Shown piece by piece: positions 1-13,467 of a DNA stretch of 64,000 bases. The DNA lies in contig OZ020269.1 of NCBI GenBank assembly GCA_963971225.1, positions 91,904,783-91,968,782 of the forward strand, written 5' to 3'. Within the stretch, counting starts at the first letter, position 1, and every line of letters begins with the position of its first letter. Both the position numbers and the translations under genes were made by a program. Below the pieces are notes generated by a model that searched no databases, was not told where the DNA came from, and saw only the letters and a program-made list of their open reading frames with translations. This DNA is from Melieria omissa. Lineage: Eukaryota; Arthropoda; Insecta; Diptera; Ulidiidae.

Positions 1-21
1 AACTAGCAGCCAGTCCAATAG

Positions 22-92
22 TCAAGCAAGCAAACATACAAACAAACAAACAAACATACAAACAAGTATACAAACATACAAACAGACAGACA
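22..92. repeat. AAAC/ATAC-type simple repeat
   Basis: Imperfect tetranucleotide tract of CAAA, CATA and CAGA units. It also creates a long spurious reading frame on the opposite strand, which I do not regard as a gene. Confidence 0.8.
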
Positions 93-967
93 GCTGTGAG
101 CCGAAATTGTTGCGAGCACACTTCATCAAGAGGAAAATGTGTGGCACGGCACTTAACTGTCTGTCTGTGGCGGCATGAACGACTGCTGAGTGAGTTGTGG
201 AAAGTGTTAGATTTGGCTTCACATTGTTGTTATTGTTGTTGTTGTTGTTAATGTTGTTTTGTGCCGTCTTGTTTTCTGGCTCTCTGCATGGACCTCTGTG
301 CATATTTGTGGTTGTTGCTTTTTGTGTGTTTGTTAGTTTTTGTTGATGGTTTTTCGTTGTTTCATTGTTGTTGTTATAAGTAGTAATTGTTATTGTTGCT
401 GTTACTTGGTTTGTTTTTATGCTGAGATTTGACACGCTTCACTCAAACACAAACAAACATACACACCTGTGGCACGCACTCATAGTGGACGAGCAGCACT
501 TTGTCAATTCATATTGAAATTTTATTCTGTGCTCAGAGTTTATAGTTTGTGTTCTGCGCCTAGAAGTATGCAGGCAGACTTAGTTGTGTCTTGAAGTCAA
601 TTTTAACGAGTGGTAACGAGTGTGGTTGCAGTTTGCGGTGATTATTGTGCTCATGATTGTAATTGTTTTTTTTAATGATGATTCCAAATGCATGAATGCG
701 TTTTATATGGAAAAAATGTATGTCACGTATACGCACTGAGGCATAGAAATAACTAATGTCAATGCTTTGTTGTGGGAAATACCAATTGTAAAACTGTTAT
801 AACTCATAAAAATGCTTCTAATATAAAATTTTGTCAGTTAAATTATTTACAAAAGCTATGCAATACTTGACTTTTGAGCATGATTGATCCATTATGGTTT
901 GCTTGGTCAATCATTGTTTGCTTGTGCCGTTGTTTTCTTTTTCTAGACCGATTGCAAAAAAGCAGCA
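93..967. other. Intergenic AT-rich DNA, no gene seen
   Basis: This stretch contains GTT/TTG triplet runs near 225-260 and 360-400 and otherwise AT-rich non-coding sequence. No open frame here shows a recognisable protein family. Confidence 0.6.
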
Positions 968-1530
968 TGCGACAAAAATCAAAATATTTTAAAACACACG
1001 AAAAAATCTATATGCCCGCGAAGCTAGGGGCGAAATGTAGTAGAACTGAATCCCTTTCTCTCTGACGTCAGGATTTTTTTTAACTTTGAAATTTCAAAGG
1101 GCATGTTTTTTCAAGGAATTATTTCAAAATTGAGCGCATTGTAGAATAACATAATGGGTATCAAATGAAAGAGAAATATCCTTAGAATCTTAGAAAATTT
1201 AATGTTTTGCTGCAAAAGAACGAAGAGGTATTGAAAATGTCCTTTTAAAACTTTATCCTTGAATATCCTTGGAAGTTTCCAATAGTGTTTTTTGAAAAAA
1301 ATATATCCTAAGGACTGAAATGTACACTACTACATCCTTGAATTTCGTCCTTCTAACTTTATATATAAAAAATTTAATTTAAAATAATTCCATGAAATAA
1401 ACATGTCTTTGAAATTTCAATGTCTTTTAAAAAAAATCCTGACGTCAGAGAGAAAAAATAAAAACGCAGTTTTGCTACATTTGGACCCTAGTTTTGCGAG
1501 TATATCGATTTTTTCGTGTATAAAATTTTG
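968..1530. mobile_element. Inverted-repeat miniature element, copy 1 (CTGACGTCAGG family)
   Basis: The two ends are long, imperfect inverted repeats. The left side reads ACACGAAAAAATC then, further in, CTGACGTCAGGATTTTTTTT. The right side reads AAAAAAATCCTGACGTCAG then GATTTTTTCGTGT. The interior is AT-rich and non-coding. A second, truncated copy of the left half lies at about 3691-4110, which supports a mobile origin. No target duplication is clear and the outermost boundary is uncertain by some tens of bases. The superfamily is not determined. Confidence 0.7.
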
Positions 1531-3690
1531 TGGTTACGTTATCGTGTTATCGTCATGAATTTCTGATATCAAATATTACTTCAGAGTTGTCCAACAAATT
1601 TAATTCGCGCCTTAAATTTCCCCCAACCTTCAAGCAAAAGACTCCTTTCGCATTTAATTCAAACTTTACCGTCTAAAACAACCCGCTTCTCGATCTCCTT
1701 GTTCGAAAGCAAGAAACGACGTTCATCTTCAAAGCGCTGTCAACCCGTTACGGTATTTTTGTCTCAAAAATAAATGTTATTTTAATTTAAACTTTTAACT
1801 ATTTCCCCAACGATTTGTCAATTTACTTAGCTTGTTTTTAGTTGCATGTCCCCTTTTGATTTATTAATCACATATCCTCTAGTTGGCTGACAAAAAGTGC
1901 TCGACTGCAACACTTTGTTGCTTCCTTGCAGACTTTTGTGTCCTTACGGTGCGTCGCTGACCGATTCCACAATTATGCACACACGAGTACTTGGCAGGCT
2001 GTTGTTATTGTCTTTGTTGACATTGTTGTTGTTATAGTAGTTGTTGTTGTTTACTCAAGAAAATTGCACAAAAGTTGCTGCAAAAGTCAATGTGTATAAG
2101 GCGTTGCGTTAGTGCCGGAAGCGGATATAGCAAAACGCGACTAGTTGAGGCTGTCTTGCCATGTACACATGTATCCTGTTTTCGAGTGAGCTCACACCAT
2201 TTGCACATTAAGAGCAACGCAGGCAAATGGACGCACGCCACAGACGAAACGAATGTTGGGAAGGTGATACGCTTCCTTTTGATGCCAGCAATTAATTACA
2301 CATTTGTCTTACAAGACAAACAGTTAAACATGAAGTACAACAATGCTCAGACTACAGCTTTGCTGTGAGCGTATTTGTTGTACTTTTTGGCAATCGAGTG
2401 TTTAGTTCTTTAGTTGAAATCTTGCGTGCAGTATGAGTACACATGTGGTGTGGGTTTTGTAAGCAAATTGCTTGCACCACTATGGACACTGGCGCTTCTA
2501 TCTCAACACACACACACACATACGAAGACTGTTGCGAATAGTTGTCTTTTCTTTGCACATGCATTGGTCTGTCTATTTGCCTTTGTTGGCTGCGCTGTAC
2601 CGGATGGGACCATCCATAAATAATTAGTTGTACGCGCCGTCAACTATTCATCCAACCAGTCAGCTGAGCGTTCACTCGCGGCCGCGCAGCGCTTTGCTAA
2701 TCTCGCTTGTGTGGCATTTCTTTCCCTTTCCCTTTGCGCTTCCGTTTCCGCTATATTTTTCTCCTATCACTTTTCTTATTTCCTAGAGTTTTTGTATTTC
2801 AATGTTTTCTGGCATTTAGAGTACATTGACATTGTTTTGGTATCGCGTCTGACGCGATAGTGCGACATCCTTCACTGCCATCTGTCTTGTTGCCACTGCT
2901 CGCGCTACACGACCAACGTTGCTGCTTTACCCGTCGTTTGCAAGATTTTATCATTTTTCTGCAAAACCAACAATTCAAGAACAGCAAAAAATAAAAATAA
3001 GATTAAAAGTTGAAATTAAAAAAAGTAATACGCAGTAGTCGTCCGCTTGCTGCTCTTCATTTTCGCTATAACTTGGGCCGATTACATTTTGACAAAATGA
3101 TTTTTCAACCGACTCGTTTACAAGTTCTTTAAGGGCGTTTTTGTTGTTGGTGGCCACATTTTACCGTAAGCGGGTCATTTGCGCTGTGCCGACCGTCGTC
3201 GCACTTGGGCCGCCTGTAACATGTTTTCTGCCAGAGTAGTTTGCGTTCTTTCGTTATTATTATTTCTCCACTTTTGAGCAGATTTCGAAATGTTTGGCTT
3301 TTGCGGAAATGATGTTTATTTTGTGTTGTGCTGCCGTTTATGTGTCGTCTTGTCATATAGTTTTATGATCTTTATAACTGCTTTAAATGTTGTTGATTGC
3401 TTTGTTGGCTTCTGGTTATACAAGCTTGCGGCTGTGGTTTCGAAATTTTGTCAGTTCGCTTAGTGCAACAACAATGCTCATTGCTTGTTGTCAACAATTT
3501 GATGCTTATCTGCAATGTTATGACAAAAAGTAACCCAAATGCAAGATGACAATTTGAATAATGGTCAGTACGCAAGATCTGACAAAAATACATTTGAGAA
3601 AATACTTTTCCGCTTTTGAAAGTTGGAGTAATAAGTGGGTGCAATATAGTATTTTGCTTACACCAAGCGACGAAAATCAAATAATTTCAA
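1531..3690. other. Intergenic DNA, no gene seen
   Basis: Mixed-composition DNA with a short CA run near 2507-2521. Small open frames occur on both strands, but they overlap one another and show no family resemblance. It may contain regulatory DNA; nothing in the sequence decides this. Confidence 0.5.
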
Positions 3691-4110
3691 AACACACATA
3701 AAAATCGATGTACTCGCGAAACTACGAAACTACGAAAACGTAGTTTTACAACAACGTTTTTAGTTTTTCTCTCAGGCGTCAGGATTTTTTCAACAGGACT
3801 TTGAAATTTCAAGAACATATTCATTTCAAAAAATTCTTTAAAAAATTGAGCGCATTGTAGAATAAAAATATGAGTATCAGATGAAAGAGAAAAATCCTTA
3901 GAATCTTAGAAAATTGAATGTTTTTGTGCAAAAGGACGAACATGTATTGAAAATGTCCTTTTAAAACTTTATCCTTGAATATTCTTGGAAATTTTCAATA
4001 GTTTTTTTTTAAATATATCTTTCGGACTAATAATTTGTATGGTTTTTTTTTAAATATATTTCAATAGTTTGTTTTTTAATATATCTTCAGGACTAATAAT
4101 TTTTATGGTA
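3691..4110. mobile_element. Truncated second copy of the CTGACGTCAGG-family element
   Basis: It follows copy 1 (968-1530) from its left end: ACACATAAAAATCGATGTACTC, then CTCAGGCGTCAGGATTTTTT, then the same interior (GAGCGCATTGTAGAATAA, a GAGTATCAGATGAAAGAG motif, CCTTAGAATCTTAGAAAA). Similarity fades near 4100 and the right inverted repeat is missing. Confidence 0.65.
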
Positions 4111-4354
4111 CGCGTTATTTCAAACAAGTTCCTGTGAATAAAAAAAATTGAAATGCGGTGTGGATCTTGATTTACCTAACTGGATCTCCTCATGTCTTAG
4201 CTCTGCTCGAACATAATTATTTGAGTATAATTGGTGTACAATGTGCCCATTTCGATGACTTAAGACTTATTAGAATTCGAATAGCTTAGAAGCAATGATC
4301 TTCAAATTTGTTTTTAATCTACCCAAATGGTATGTTATGTGCTAATTTGTTTCA

Positions 4355-5110
4355 CCACATTGTGTAGTGGCTGGTATCTACTCAAGCGAACTGAGGATCA
4401 GTAAATCAATTCGACTTCCGAATAGTTCTAGTGTGTTCCAGGCAGAGGTCTTGGCTATTCAGGAAGCCTGTAGGCTGACACTGGCAGACACCACCTTCAA
4501 GGATAGGGTTAACATCTTCTCGGATAGCCAAGTTGCATTAAGCACTCTGGGCTCTCCGATCACAACCTCCATACTTGTCTGGAACTGGCTCGCCGATAGA
4601 TTGTTACCCGCATTTGGGTTCCTGGGCATAGGAACATTGAGGGCAACGAGAGAGCGTACAAGCTAGCTAGAAGAGGTTCCAATCTTGATCAGAGGGATGC
4701 GGAAGAGGTCCGCACCCCAATAAATCTCATCAAGACAAAAGATGGCATAGGCTGGACACCTGCAGGGTTGGCAGATCAATCCGGCAAGGATTTAATAAAC
4801 GCAAATCGGTGGAACTGATTAGAAAAAAGAGAAGTGATGTGGCCAAACTCACTGCAGTTATAAAGGGACACTGGCCTTTGAGTGAGAATGCATTCTTCTC
4901 AACACCAACTGCCGCAGTTGTTGCGATCCAGCTGAAAACGAAACAATTAAATAATTCCTCTGTGTATGCCCGGCTCTAGCAACAAGGAGGTTTAAAACGC
5001 TATGCAGGCTCTTATTCTAAGATATCAAGGAGGTCTCTAGCAGGGAAATCAGCGACTTCTGGCCTTTATCAACGCCTGCAAATGGTTGTGAAAAAGGGTT
5101 CTTCGAGGCG
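4355..5110 (+). pseudogene. Degenerate 3' part of a non-LTR retrotransposon (RNase H domain)
   Basis: The frame beginning near 4367 encodes an RNase H-like segment of the kind found in I/R1/LOA-type non-LTR elements. A FQAEVLAI segment carries the catalytic Glu and an IFSDSQ segment carries the catalytic Asp. The first Asp motif (TDGS type) is missing at the 5' side. Near 4600 the homology shifts frame and continues as WVPGHRNIEGNERAYKLAR, where the usual final Asp is Tyr. Further downstream are several stop codons. It is a dead fragment, not a host gene. The family is recognised by motif pattern only, so the clade is uncertain. Confidence 0.75.
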
Positions 5111-5276
5111 TTGCTGGATAACCCGTGGTCTCAAAACGGCACTTTTAGTGCTTATTGGATGTCTTGGACATCGCCACTTTAACCAACCAATCAAATGTTA
5201 TACTTTCCAAATGCACTCGGAGGCTTGGATCTCTGATTGCTGATCGTCTTAATGGTAGATCTGCTGATCTTTTTAA

Positions 5277-5954
5277 CCCATTGCTGCCGGGTACCAGTTC
5301 CGCCCATACGATTTTGATAACATTTCATACACGACCTAGAAGTGACCCAAAATGATCAGAAACAATTTCAGCTTTATATCTCTGCACGTTGCTGAAATAT
5401 TCATTAGCTATTTTGCAGCAATGGTAGCTTTTTTCCATACTTTGTGTATTTTTTACAGGTGAGTTAGGAGGCAGATTTTTGTTAACCCTAAAACATAAAA
5501 CATAATAAAACACTAAAACATAGATAAAACCGACTTTCATTTCGGCAGTAGCGTCCTCACCAGGATAGAGAAAATGTTCGCAACACTTCTTTCATAGAAA
5601 CAGGAACTTAACGAAACTTCCTTTTTACCATCACAACTTCACAAGCAACAAGAATTATATGACAAAAATGTTTTTCCTTCACGGAAATTAAATCATGCAA
5701 CGAAGGGTTAAGTTCTAAGGCCACTACGTTTCGCCACATTTCCCACCTCAGAAAAATTCAAAATTTTTGGAGTCTGGTAACTTAAGCTAGATGGCGAAAT
5801 ATTAGGGTGACCTTCACTAGGTTAAGATAGTTCCATCTTTACCCTGTCTAACCCTATCAATGGTTTTGAGAGATCTCAAACATTGACTTTTTTGTGATTA
5901 AAAAAAAAAAATCAATTTTCATGGGTAAAATTTTACCCATTAGGCAGCAATGGG
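5277..5954. mobile_element. TTAA-flanked inverted-repeat element (piggyBac-like MITE)
   Basis: The left end is TTAA followed by CCCATTGCTGCC. The right end is GGCAGCAATGGG followed by TTAA (5955-5958). This gives 12-bp perfect terminal inverted repeats with a TTAA duplication, the target choice of the piggyBac superfamily. The 678-bp interior has no transposase frame, so it is non-autonomous. A palindromic GGGTAAAATTTTACCC lies next to the right end. It sits just downstream of the decayed RNase H fragment. Confidence 0.7.
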
Positions 5955-5958
5955 TTAA

Positions 5959-8489
5959 TACTAAAGGATTTCCTTGGAAAAGATTTATCACAAAATTTTC
6001 AACAAAAGTAAAACGTAGGCTACATTGTTTTGTGCCATGCTACATTCTCTCACATGCCACACAAATGCCCACTGATTGCCGATTAAACCTTCCGATCCTT
6101 TCCCATGCTTCACTTACAAATTGTTCCGATTCTCTTGCAAATGAACGTCTTTACAATTACCACTTTTTACCGTAATTATTGTTAACTGATAGAAAGGCGA
6201 AATCTTGCAACACATCTAAATTACCGCAAGAATATGTGCTCTACAAATGGCGGATCACTTCTGAGAATTCAAAGTTCAAATCTTTCCAAACTCTCTAAAG
6301 CTTGAGAGCAGTGGAGAAAAAGCCGACCAGATAATGTCATCGACGTTGCTACTGTTTGGTCGAGCTGATTGCTGGCTGGGCAAAGGTTCACAACGCAATC
6401 GGAACTAAAAGTTTAGCAGCGAGAAAAAAGTGGAAATAACTGTCACAATTAAAGGTAAAAGAAGCAGCTGACATCAAAGTCAAGAAACCGCAAGCGAACT
6501 GACAGCGCTTGTGCCGCGCGTGTTGTGCGTGGCATTTACCCTTTTGTCTGTCGGCATGTCGGCTGTCGTTGTGGCTGTCGTAGTCGCAGCCAACGTGTGC
6601 GGTACGCGCGCAATCAGACTGTCACGTTTGCGCTGTGTACGTCCGTTTTCGTGGCCCCAAAGCCTCAAGTGGCGACGGCCTGTGGCGACTGCAGGCTTAG
6701 ACGAGCCGTGTGCGATACTCGACAGATTTGGGTCAATTCTACTGAAGCGACGATTTTTCGGCTGGCCTCGAGAACGCTCGCAGGGCAATTAGTGCTAAGC
6801 GATAATTGGCAGCTTTGGCATTAAATTTTGAAATGAAACCACAACCAATGTGCAACAAAACCAAATCAAGTCAGCACAGATTTTTTATAATTTCTTGCAT
6901 TAATTTGTTTGTTTGTATTTTTATTTTCATTCTACGTTGCAGCTGAGCAGGCGAAAACTTGTTGGCAGCAAAAGTTTTTCGCTGTTGTCCCCATAGATTT
7001 TCACGCCCGGCTGTTTTGGCTTTGCTTTGCTTACAACAAAGAGCTGTTGTTGTTGCTTTCTTAACATTTATTTTTGTCACTTCGCCAGCGCCTGGAAAGT
7101 GCGCTGCTGTAGAAAGGCGTGAAAGCTCATAAATAATCGCGTTGCATGCGTTCGCTTGTTGTTGTTGTTGCATTTACGAAATGCAAAACCAATCTCAGGT
7201 GTAAATTGCATGACACCAGCAGCACCAGCACACCCACGACTTTTTTTGCCATAACACCAGCCGCCGCGACCATGGGGAATGCACGCGCCAAAAGCTTTGC
7301 CGCCGCACTTGGACAGCAACAAAACAACAACAAAAACAAGACACATCCTTGAAGCAACCACAAAAAAGAAAACAGAGCACAAAATAACAAAAACAAGAAT
7401 AAGAAGTGCAGGAGTCAGCTTCGCAACCGAAAAAAAATTGTGTATGGTCGGCAGTTGGAGTAAAAGTCCAGCGTTTGCAAAACAAAAGAGAAAGAAGAAG
7501 CACTTTGAGTGCTGAGAATGGCAACAAAAAATTTACTCTCTACTGTTGTTGTTGTTGTTGTTGTGCTCATGGTATTGCCACCTTCGTGCATGCCGCGTCG
7601 TTTTGCTGTCAACAAAGTTCGTCCGGCAGCGCCAACTGGGGAGAAGGCGGCTGACCGTGCCCCCCAAACTAAACAACTGGACTGCTGTTTGTGGCATGCG
7701 AAAAAGATTACAGCAACTGCAAAAATAAACATTGCAAAAATATGGCATTTCCAACTGGGAGTTGAACGAGGCAACAAAAAAAAACGTAGTGGCAAGTTTT
7801 GAAAGTTTTGAAATCTTTCGAGACCGCAGGCCGCACACACAATGCAAAAATGCGCCAAATTCCCCAAGGCGCGTAGAGAAGTGTGAGTAAGAGTGTGACT
7901 GAAGCTGCATACTCCACTGGAAAGGGGCACCACGGCCAGTTGGGTGCCGTCCGAGGTGACCAGGTTAAATATTAGGTTGAAGAGCTAAAGACTTTTGGCT
8001 TGTTTAGTAATTGGGGATTTTTAGCTGCTTGAGTATAATTTTTGAAACATTGTGGGGCTTATCAAGGATTTATTTCTTCAGGTGCATTAACAAGTTTATC
8101 AATAAGATTGCAAAGTAGAAGCCTTCTGAAGTTTAAGTTTTCTTACAATTGATGAAAAGAACAAACAGCTTTAGGTCCTCTTCGACCGCTGGATTGGAAG
8201 TTCCTCATAGGTAACTCTGAGCAGCCTCCATTGTCTGCTGAATTGAAGAATTGTTTCGATTTTTTTTTACTAGCTGAGTCTGAATTTAATTCTTTGATTC
8301 CCAAAGTTGTGTACTGACGCATTTACTGTAGACAGTCTAGAGCAGCCTTAAAGGAGCCAATGGGATTGGGGAGTTTCTGGGCTTCTGATAACTGGTAAAC
8401 CTTTTCGATGAAGTCAGCTGAAGACTGTGAGATGAGCTGAAGACTTCTGAGATGAAAAGACAGCCGCGCACATTGTGTTGCTGAACTGA
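5959..8489. other. Intergenic DNA with opa-type repeats, no gene supported
   Basis: Includes a GC-richer stretch at about 6480-6800 and 7080-7930 with GTT/CAA runs (for example 7156-7172 and 7544-7563). Several 60-170 codon frames overlap on both strands here, but they are driven by base composition and triplet repeats and share no family motifs. It could contain promoter or UTR sequence of a neighbouring gene; no splice-consistent coding exon was found. Confidence 0.5.
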
Positions 8490-10128
8490 ACTCAGGTATG
8501 GAGTTTTGGATCTCAGTCTGTAGATTCTGACATCTAAATTTTATTCTATTTCAAAGTTCTGAAAGTTCAAAATAGAAATTTTAGTAAAAAGGAGACAATT
8601 TTCCTCTTTCATTTGATACCCATATCTTCATCATTGCACTACCGCAAATATTTGAAAAAAATATTTTAAATGTGTATTTAAAGTCTTTTAAAAAGGACTT
8701 TGGGTCAGAAAATGAAAAACTGACTATGCCAGGATACTATAAATGACCTCTAGTTTCATGTCTATAGCAACATTTGAATGGGTCTCGACAAAAAAACAAT
8801 TGTTTCGCACGGTGTAATAAATGAAAAGTTGCTGTCTTCACTCTATGCATCATAACTTTGTCATTTTTTCTTTCGATTCTATTGATGTTAGGCTTAAGGG
8901 AAGGCTCCCCTGGATTTGGACCGAAAAATGGTTTTTTTTTGTTTTGCATAAAACGAAGGCTACATATATGTAGAATATGTGTGTAAAAGGATTTTTTGAT
9001 ACGACGCGTATTTTCATGGGAGAACACACCTGTCTCACGCGCGCTACGGGACGCTCCACTGCTCTAATTTGCTTCAAACGCGTTTATCTCGAAACCATTT
9101 TTTCCAATCTAACTGAAATCACCGGACTTGATCTAATGATCCGATTTTCTTCATCTAAAAACTGCTCGAATGTATTTGATTTTCTGTATGCCTTGAACCT
9201 ACAATTTGCATAAATAGTTATTTATTTTTAATTTTTAAATGTGGTTGAAATTAAAAAAAGGTGGAAAAAATTTAACTTTTTTCTTCAAATATTCATTGTG
9301 CAAGAATTTTTCGTTTCAATTTTTTGAGTCTGGTTCAATTCACAGACAATTTTGTTATCTTTAAGTAATGACAATGCTTTTTGATTTCAGTCCACTACAA
9401 GAGGCTGCAGGATTACAGTTCTCGAGCGATGTTTGGCGCGCAGAGGCCTACGGAAATCGCCATTTTGTAGCCGCCATTTTGAATTTCATCAAGTTTTTTA
9501 ACTTTTTAAACTCCTAAATAATAGACGAGTTTAATAGTCAAAACCGGAAGTTTCTACGCCTTTTCATTATCCCACAAAAAAATTACAAACTTTGCCTTAT
9601 TTTTGCCCAAATCCAGGGGAGCCTTCCCTTAACATTGCACAAATAATATATCTTTCATCTTAGATTTTAAAACCAAAGGAGATCACTTTTTTATCTAAAA
9701 AACATACAAAAATTTATGATTTTTTTAAATCGTCGGAAAATGCTCTTTTTTACATCTTTCACCGTCAGTAATTTCATCAAATCTTATCTGATTTGGACAA
9801 TCAGTATATCTCTGAAAAGGCTAAGGTATTATCTTCTGATCGACAAACAATTTTTGTCAGTCGGATGATTCGTGTACGAGATATGTGCTCATAACTGAAA
9901 GAAGAGGGGGGAAAAATTGTTTTTAAAAGATTTTTTGAAACGCTTCTTACAAAAATTTGTTGGTCTTCAGTTTCAATTTGATTGAATATTGATGATGATT
10001 GATTTCAGTTTGATTGCATATCGATGATTAAATATATATGCGACGGTTATAAATACAATTTCTGTACTAACTTAAAGATATTTCGGGGGGTTTAAACCCC
10101 AAAAAACCCTCCCCTGTGTGCTCCACTG
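8490..10128 (-). mobile_element. Long hAT-like repeat, interrupted by a TTAA element
   Basis: The right edge (CTCCCCTGTGTGCTCCACTG at 10109-10128) is the reverse complement of a CAGTGG-type end followed by a G/C-run, as in the element at 14094. Internal blocks (GGATCTCAGTCTGTAGATT, CCTCTAGTTTCATGTCTATA, a sentence-like run around the cell of GGGTCTCGAC) recur at 39705-40545 and partly at 14094-14813. A 731-bp TTAA element (8898-9628) splits this copy. No transposase frame is visible. The left end is not recognisable, so the start is approximate. Confidence 0.6.
8898..9628. mobile_element. TTAA-flanked inverted-repeat element nested in a hAT-like repeat
   Basis: The ends are perfect 22-bp inverted repeats beginning GGGAAGGCTCCCCTGGATTT, flanked by TTAA at 8894-8897 and 9629-9632. 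The related host repeat near 40108 reads ATTAGGCTTAAAATTTAC with one TTAA and no insert, so the empty site is visible. The 731-bp interior has no transposase; a 78-codon frame inside is not recognisable. I read it as a non-autonomous piggyBac-like element. Confidence 0.8.
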
Positions 10129-13100
10129 GAGTCATCAAAAGAAGGTCGAGGTTTACGAAAGACCTCCAAATGACTAGTGACGAAATTTGTGGGGACGAAA
10201 AGGGACCCATTACAGAACAGAAAATGGATTTTAGTCGGTAAGATTCTATGAAAATTTTTCACCTCTTGCGCAAAAAAAAATAACATCTGAACCTCGTTTG
10301 ACAGGCAAACTAGATGTTGTGCTGGGATAAAGATTTTACTCAAATGGATTCTAAGGATTATTAGGGCAAGTGTTGACGATTTTTCTCTCTTCTGGAATTA
10401 TAAATTCTAAAAGTACGATTACCAGAATCCCAGAATGCTCCTGGAGAGGTTCTGGTGGGGCTCAGAATTGTATTCTGATGATTTTTATATGATTTAGTTT
10501 TCATCATCAGATTTTTCTCAATAAAAATTCAGGTGACTTTTTAATTTAAAAAAATTATTAAAAATAAAATATAAATTTCCTGTCAAAATATAGCTTCATT
10601 TTGCTATTGGTCTGGTAATATTTCTTTTGTGCAAATCTTTTTTCCTTCAAATTTAAATGTTGATGATGAAATGGATTATCGGAGCTTTGTTGGTGGTCTC
10701 TCATTGTTCCTGTTGATTTTTGATTTTCATTTTTGCTTTTGTAATTTTAAAATTTTTTAGTTTATGCATCAAAATTTTCCAAAAAAAGAACAACCAAGCA
10801 ATAATAATGGCAAAACAAAGAAACCGGGGAAAACAAAGTTTCTGACAAGCTGCTTTTGCTATCTTTTGCACTTACTACAGTTGTTGTTGTTGCTGTTGCG
10901 ATTGCTGTTATTGCAGCATTGCTGTTGGCTGATATTGTTGTTGCTGTTGTTTGGTATTGTTGCATGATTTATGAGTGCTGCGGTTAAGCGATTTCCTTGG
11001 CCACAAAGCGGAAAGGCTGGTCGACCGGCAGCGACAAGTGGCAAAGTGGCGTGCAAAGTGAATTGAAAAATAAAGCAAAAAACGGTAAACAATGAATGCA
11101 AGAAAAAGAAAACTGAATTGAAGGAAAAATGTGTGCAATTCCTTGGAGAGTTTCGAACAAACTCGAAAAAAAACTGCAGTAGGCGCGAAAATCAACTGCA
11201 GAAAATTTGTGAGGCAAAAAAAAGGCGAAATAAACTAATGAGAACTTGGCTTCTTATTTGTACTTTTCAAGTACTAAACTGGAATGCCTGAAAATTCTCA
11301 TATCGACAAATGTAATGCGCCAAATACAAATGCCGCCGCGCACCCGTATGACAACTTCTGCTGCGCCAAGTGAAAACTTAATTTACGCACACAAACACAG
11401 AAACTGTTTAAGGCAGCAAAAAACATAAGTGCGCCCGTAAGGACACCCAAGTCCTACGCATACACGTCGCCTCTTTTGACGAAGGAGAAAACGCGCCAAC
11501 GAGCAAAAAATATGATGGCGGTGATGCGAAATGTGTGTACGGCGGAATGTAGCACAATAACAAAACCAACGACAGCATCCGTAAAAACAATAAGTGTAGC
11601 GGCAGAAGGCAACAGTAGGCAGCTGGCGGCAGCGGCAAATTCGAATTGGATGTTTCGCATATCCAGTTGGGGCACTTTCAAGCTGGTATTATGAGACTCC
11701 AAGGAACAATTCGAGCTGCTCCCCGGGGAAACACCACCACCGTCAGTCTGGTTCCACACACACACACAAAATTCAAATAGATGAGTGTAGAGTGTAGGTG
11801 TGTGGATGGGCGAATGAATGGCTTAGCGTTGGTGTATGTGGCGCGTTGTGTGACTGTGTGTGTGTGTTTGTGTGGGAGGCTTACGCCCAGAAGGGTGTAG
11901 GTGACACGGGTACAAATGTGCAGCACAATGCGAATGTAAGAAGTGTAAAGTATCCCAGTTTTTTGGTGCACACACGAGTACGTTGAATGTCCCAAACAAA
12001 CGCTAAATGAGAAACAAAAGTAATAACAATAACACAAATTACCAAAACTCATACATAAAGTATACAAGTGCGCACATGCTGCACACACTCATACATAGAT
12101 ACATGTATAGGTATACGTAGGTGTGAGTGGAACAACGTGGATGCTGATTCCCTTAGGAGAAGACCGAGAAGGCCATCAATGTTTCAGTGTCCCTTTAGTA
12201 GCTATGTTTCTGTACAATAAAATAATATTGAAAGAAAAATTTATTTCAGCATTGAATGAAGTAAAAAATATGCTACACAACAGTGCAAAAATCGGTTATA
12301 AATATTTTATCAAATATCCAAATGTAATAATTTTGCTACTTCTTCGAAAAAATCAAGTGCTGCATCCATTTTCTTTACTCCTGTCGATCATCACTCGCAC
12401 TCACTCTTCCTCCAGCAACTGTGCCTTTTCCTCATTTCTCATGGCTTGACGCTTTTCTCCAGCACTACACAATTTCTTATATGCCACTTCACTTATCTCA
12501 AAGTGCCATCCAACTACTTTCCTCCACACCGTCACACCGCCCAGCTCCACTCTGCCTTCACACCAGTTCCACTTAAATTTCATCTGCTCGGTTTACCCTC
12601 GCTGCCCTCGCGCGACCTTTGCGCCGCTTCGTTCTTTCGGCTGAAGTTCATGGCCCGCGGCACGCGTTCCACCCGTGTGCCCACCGTTCAAGTGCCGTTG
12701 TGGTGGCCGCGCACGGTGGCGCTTTTCGGCCAGCTGCGCTTTCTTTTGCTACGCCATGCTTAACAACTACGTTTTTTTTTCGTGCGTGTGTGTGAATGCC
12801 GCAAACGTGCTTCCTCGCTGTCACACTGCCGTTTCCTCAGTTTCATTTCCCCAGTGTTGCGACCGGCTTCTTTTACGATTCTTTTATTTTATTTCATTCT
12901 TTTTGCAATATGCTTGTTTGCGTGTGCTGTCGTTTTGGACATTTGGATTTGCATTTTGCTTGTGTGCAAACACACAAACACACACATACACATGAAAACC
13001 AGTTGACAGTACCTTTAACACTTTGGCCCAGCGAACAGGCTTTACCTTGTTGTTGTTGTTGTTTTTGTTGTTGTAAACTTTTAGTTTGCTTTTAATTAAA

Positions 13101-13467
13101 TTATGAAGTTGGTTTTGTGCGTTGCCACGTTTTTCTTCTTCTTGTTGTTGTTGATATTTTTGGTGGTTTTTATATTCTCGGAAGTGTGTTCGCGCAATTT
13201 GTGACACTATTCAGACATTACACGTTGTCATAAAACTATCTCCACATCTCATATCTGACAGTTGGCATCTTGTGCGCAGCATGTTTTGCCATCTTCTGAC
13301 TGGCAATTTGTGCCGCCACTGGAGCAATGACGGAGCCGGTGTGTGCTCCGTTTTGTTGCACATAAAAATGTTAGTACATTTTTATTGGTCAACTACCGTA
13401 AATTTGTGGCGTTGGTCAATCAATTATCAATTACATATACGACTACATACATACTATGCAAACTTGT
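10129..13467. other. Intergenic DNA with simple repeats, no gene supported
   Basis: Contains GTT/CAA triplet tracts (10878-10960), CA runs (11755-11768, 12968-12990) and a GC-richer segment at 12360-13100. Open frames of 60-136 codons overlap on both strands and are rich in Cys/Phe or Asn/Gln from repeat translation. None shows a domain. Regulatory DNA of the zinc-finger gene is possible but cannot be shown. Confidence 0.5.

Noticed and set aside
6480..6824. Three overlapping frames near 100 codons
   Set aside because: All three share one GC-rich patch, on both strands, and none has a recognisable motif.
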